From assembly GCA_964519895.1 (NCBI GenBank), contig CAZFLE010000004.1:62001-126000 (forward strand): 64,000 nucleotides of DNA. Direction: 5' to 3'. This document shows, piece after piece, positions 62,755 to 64,000 of the stretch; the first letter of the stretch is position 1, and each line of letters opens with the position of its first letter. A program made the position numbers and the translations under genes. Below the pieces are notes generated by a model. It made no database searches and had not been told where the DNA came from. It was given only the letters and a program-made list of their open reading frames with translations. The DNA is from CAYFPX01 sp964519895 (lineage in GTDB: Bacteria > Myxococcota_A > UBA796 > CAJQPC01).

Positions 62755-63614
62755 GGCGCTTCGTCTACCAGCCCCAGAGCTGGACCCACTCGGTGAGCTA
62801 CGCCGTGGGCTTCGCCTTGGTCCTGCCCCTGCTGTCGTGGCAGGGAGCGGCGGTCTGGGCGACCCTCCACGACACGCTGGGGGGCTGGGGCGCGTTCGTG
62901 GGCCTGGGCTTCGCGGTGTACATGATCGTGTTCTGGCTCGCGGGCGGCTTCTACATCGCGGCCGACGCCCGGGGCTGGTTCGCCGACGCGAAGATCCAGC
63001 CCAGGCCAGCGGGCCGGGACCGCTCTGGCCCTCCGCTGAGTAGGGCGGTGCGCGTGGTGCTGCGCAACCAGTTCCTGGGCACGCTGCCGGTGCTGATCGG
63101 GCTCTACCCGCTCCTGCTGTGGCGCGGCCTGGACATGGCCGCCGACCCCGACCCCTGGTGGCTGGTCCTGGCCCACCTGGCCGGCCTGGTGCTGATCGAG
63201 GAGCTCGGCTTCTACAGCACCCACCGCGCCTTCCACCTCAGGCCGCTCTTCAAGCGCTTCCACCGCATCCACCACGAATTCCGCGAGAGCATCGGCATCG
63301 CCACCCACTATGTGCACTACGTGGAGCACCTGGTGGGCAACCTGGGGCCGATCTTTTTGGGCGTGGTGATCCTGTGCCCACACCCGGTCACGATCTTCTT
63401 GTGGGTGGTGCTGGCGGTGGTCAACGCCATTCACACCCACAGCGGCTACGCCTTTCGGTGGATGGTCTGGCCCCACGACCACGACTTCCACCACTTCAAC
63501 GTGACGGGGAACTATGGCGTACTGGGGGCGCTGGATCGGCTCCTGGGCACCGACGACGCGTTTCGCGAGGTAGCCCGCAGTCAGCGGGCCGGGCTCACCC
63601 CGCCCGCCGCTTGA
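62751..63614 (+). CDS. fatty acid hydroxylase / sterol desaturase superfamily membrane protein
   Basis: A 287-residue integral membrane di-iron enzyme. Several membrane segments carry the three histidine clusters: HRAFH, FHRIHHEF and HDHDFHHFN, in the order and spacing of the fatty acid hydroxylase superfamily. They bind two irons and use O2 to hydroxylate or desaturate a lipid. The His set is complete. The substrate is not known (sterol, hopanoid, carotenoid or fatty acid). ATG 62751 overlaps the kinase remnant's stop and follows GGGAG by 7 nt. It overlaps the convergent edge gene by 20 nt. Confidence 0.9.
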   Translation: MRRFVYQPQSWTHSVSYAVGFALVLPLLSWQGAAVWATLHDTLGGWGAFVGLGFAVYMIVFWLAGGFYIAADARGWFADAKIQPRPAGRDRSGPPLSRAVRVVLRNQFLGTLPVLIGLYPLLLWRGLDMAADPDPWWLVLAHLAGLVLIEELGFYSTHRAFHLRPLFKRFHRIHHEFRESIGIATHYVHYVEHLVGNLGPIFLGVVILCPHPVTIFLWVVLAVVNAIHTHSGYAFRWMVWPHDHDFHHFNVTGNYGVLGALDRLLGTDDAFREVARSQRAGLTPPAA

Positions 63615-64000
63615 CCTCCAGCTGGGCCACGAACCAGGTCGCGGCAGCGATCAGAGGCAGGTCGATCCACATCCAGGCCGGGCCGTTCAGCGCCACCTGG
63701 TTGTAAGCCGCGCCGGCCAGGGTCAGGCCGCCGATGATCCAGGCCAGGACCTGGGGGTGCGACGCGCCCAGGCGGGCTGCGAGGCCGCCGCCCAGGGCGG
63801 CTTGGCCGGCGTGGGCCACGAGCACCACCAGGAAGGCATGCACGGGCAGGCCCTGGATCCAGGCCTGGATCGCCTCGGCCTGGGCCGGGTCCATCATGTC
63901 GACACCCTCGGGGAGCGGCGCGATGAGCTTGGCGTTGAGCATGACCAGGCCCATGTTCCACAGGTTTCCGACGACCAAGCCCACGAGTACGGCGCCTAGG
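63595..64000 (-). CDS. membrane protein, cut by the window edge
   Basis: At least 135 residues, with the frame open to the right edge. GTG 63984 is the first start inside the window, but the preceding codons LGAVLV continue a hydrophobic helix, so the true start is outside. Three or four membrane segments are visible (HAFLVVLVAHAGQAALGG, VLAWIIGGLTLAGAAYNQVA, DLPLIAAATWFVAQL). The tail EVKRRAG is basic. No known motif. Confidence 0.7.
   Translation of the reverse strand, partial: LGAVLVGLVVGNLWNMGLVMLNAKLIAPLPEGVDMMDPAQAEAIQAWIQGLPVHAFLVVLVAHAGQAALGGGLAARLGASHPQVLAWIIGGLTLAGAAYNQVALNGPAWMWIDLPLIAAATWFVAQLEVKRRAG

Overview
The window is a 64 kb piece of a very GC-rich draft bacterial genome. 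It contains a 100-N assembly gap at 24730-24829. Its gene content points to a Myxococcota-like bacterium (old Deltaproteobacteria). The signs are C-terminal MYXO-CTERM-type tags (Gly/Cys motif, one hydrophobic segment, terminal Arg cluster) after Asp/Thr/Gly linkers, a DUF2330 protein, MopE-type Asp-rich repeats, many surface lipoproteins, FHA and Ser/Thr kinase signalling, and several c-di-GMP and cyclase proteins. There is no rRNA or recognisable tRNA, and no phage or IS element.

Layout. 1-2.6 kb: an ABC exporter whose ATPase gene is internally deleted, its intact ABC-2 permease, and a beta-helix lipoprotein. 2.6-8.7 kb: GlnRS with a YqeY-type tail, a helical-repeat protein, an SGNH-like secreted hydrolase and an M23 lipoprotein. 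8.7-15.6 kb: a purple-acid-phosphatase-like lipoprotein, a DUF2330 operon, an FHA protein and a large secreted protein. 15.6-20.8 kb: an operon of Hsp70, HEAT, small membrane protein and XRE regulator, divergent from a REC-MBL fusion. 20.8-24.6 kb: a membrane phosphoesterase, a PPOX-fold protein, a family of Cys-patterned lipoproteins and an MDR oxidoreductase. 24.6-25.4 kb: a 51-bp tandem repeat around the assembly gap, with no convincing gene. 25.4-36.9 kb: large secreted beta-helix, BNR-propeller and amidase proteins with C-terminal tags, a GGDEF-EAL protein and two lipoproteins. 36.9-41.3 kb: a four-gene operon with an RsmC-like methyltransferase and a hybrid histidine kinase. 42.2-46.4 kb: a peptidylarginine-deiminase lipoprotein operon and a divergent propeller lipoprotein. 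46.5-52.5 kb: two MopE-repeat lipoproteins, a TetR regulator and a diguanylate cyclase. 52.5-64 kb: a ceramidase-like lipoprotein with a second propeller lipoprotein, a degenerate GGDEF protein, an outer-membrane pair, a tandem class III cyclase, a CotH-like lipoprotein, a truncated Ser/Thr kinase, a fatty acid hydroxylase and an edge-cut membrane protein.

Most of the gene products appear to be exported. The most striking points are: (i) about fifteen lipoproteins whose putative signal is only 8-13 residues before the lipobox Cys and has no Lys or Arg; (ii) a lipoprotein with the full catalytic set of protein-arginine deiminases; (iii) a pair of divergent propeller lipoprotein paralogues, each beside a eukaryote-like hydrolase lipoprotein and each with its ribosome-binding site inside a small hairpin; (iv) two internally deleted or truncated genes (an ABC ATPase and a kinase), each placed directly before an intact gene. 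Functions below are inferred from motifs in the translated sequence; no database search was run.
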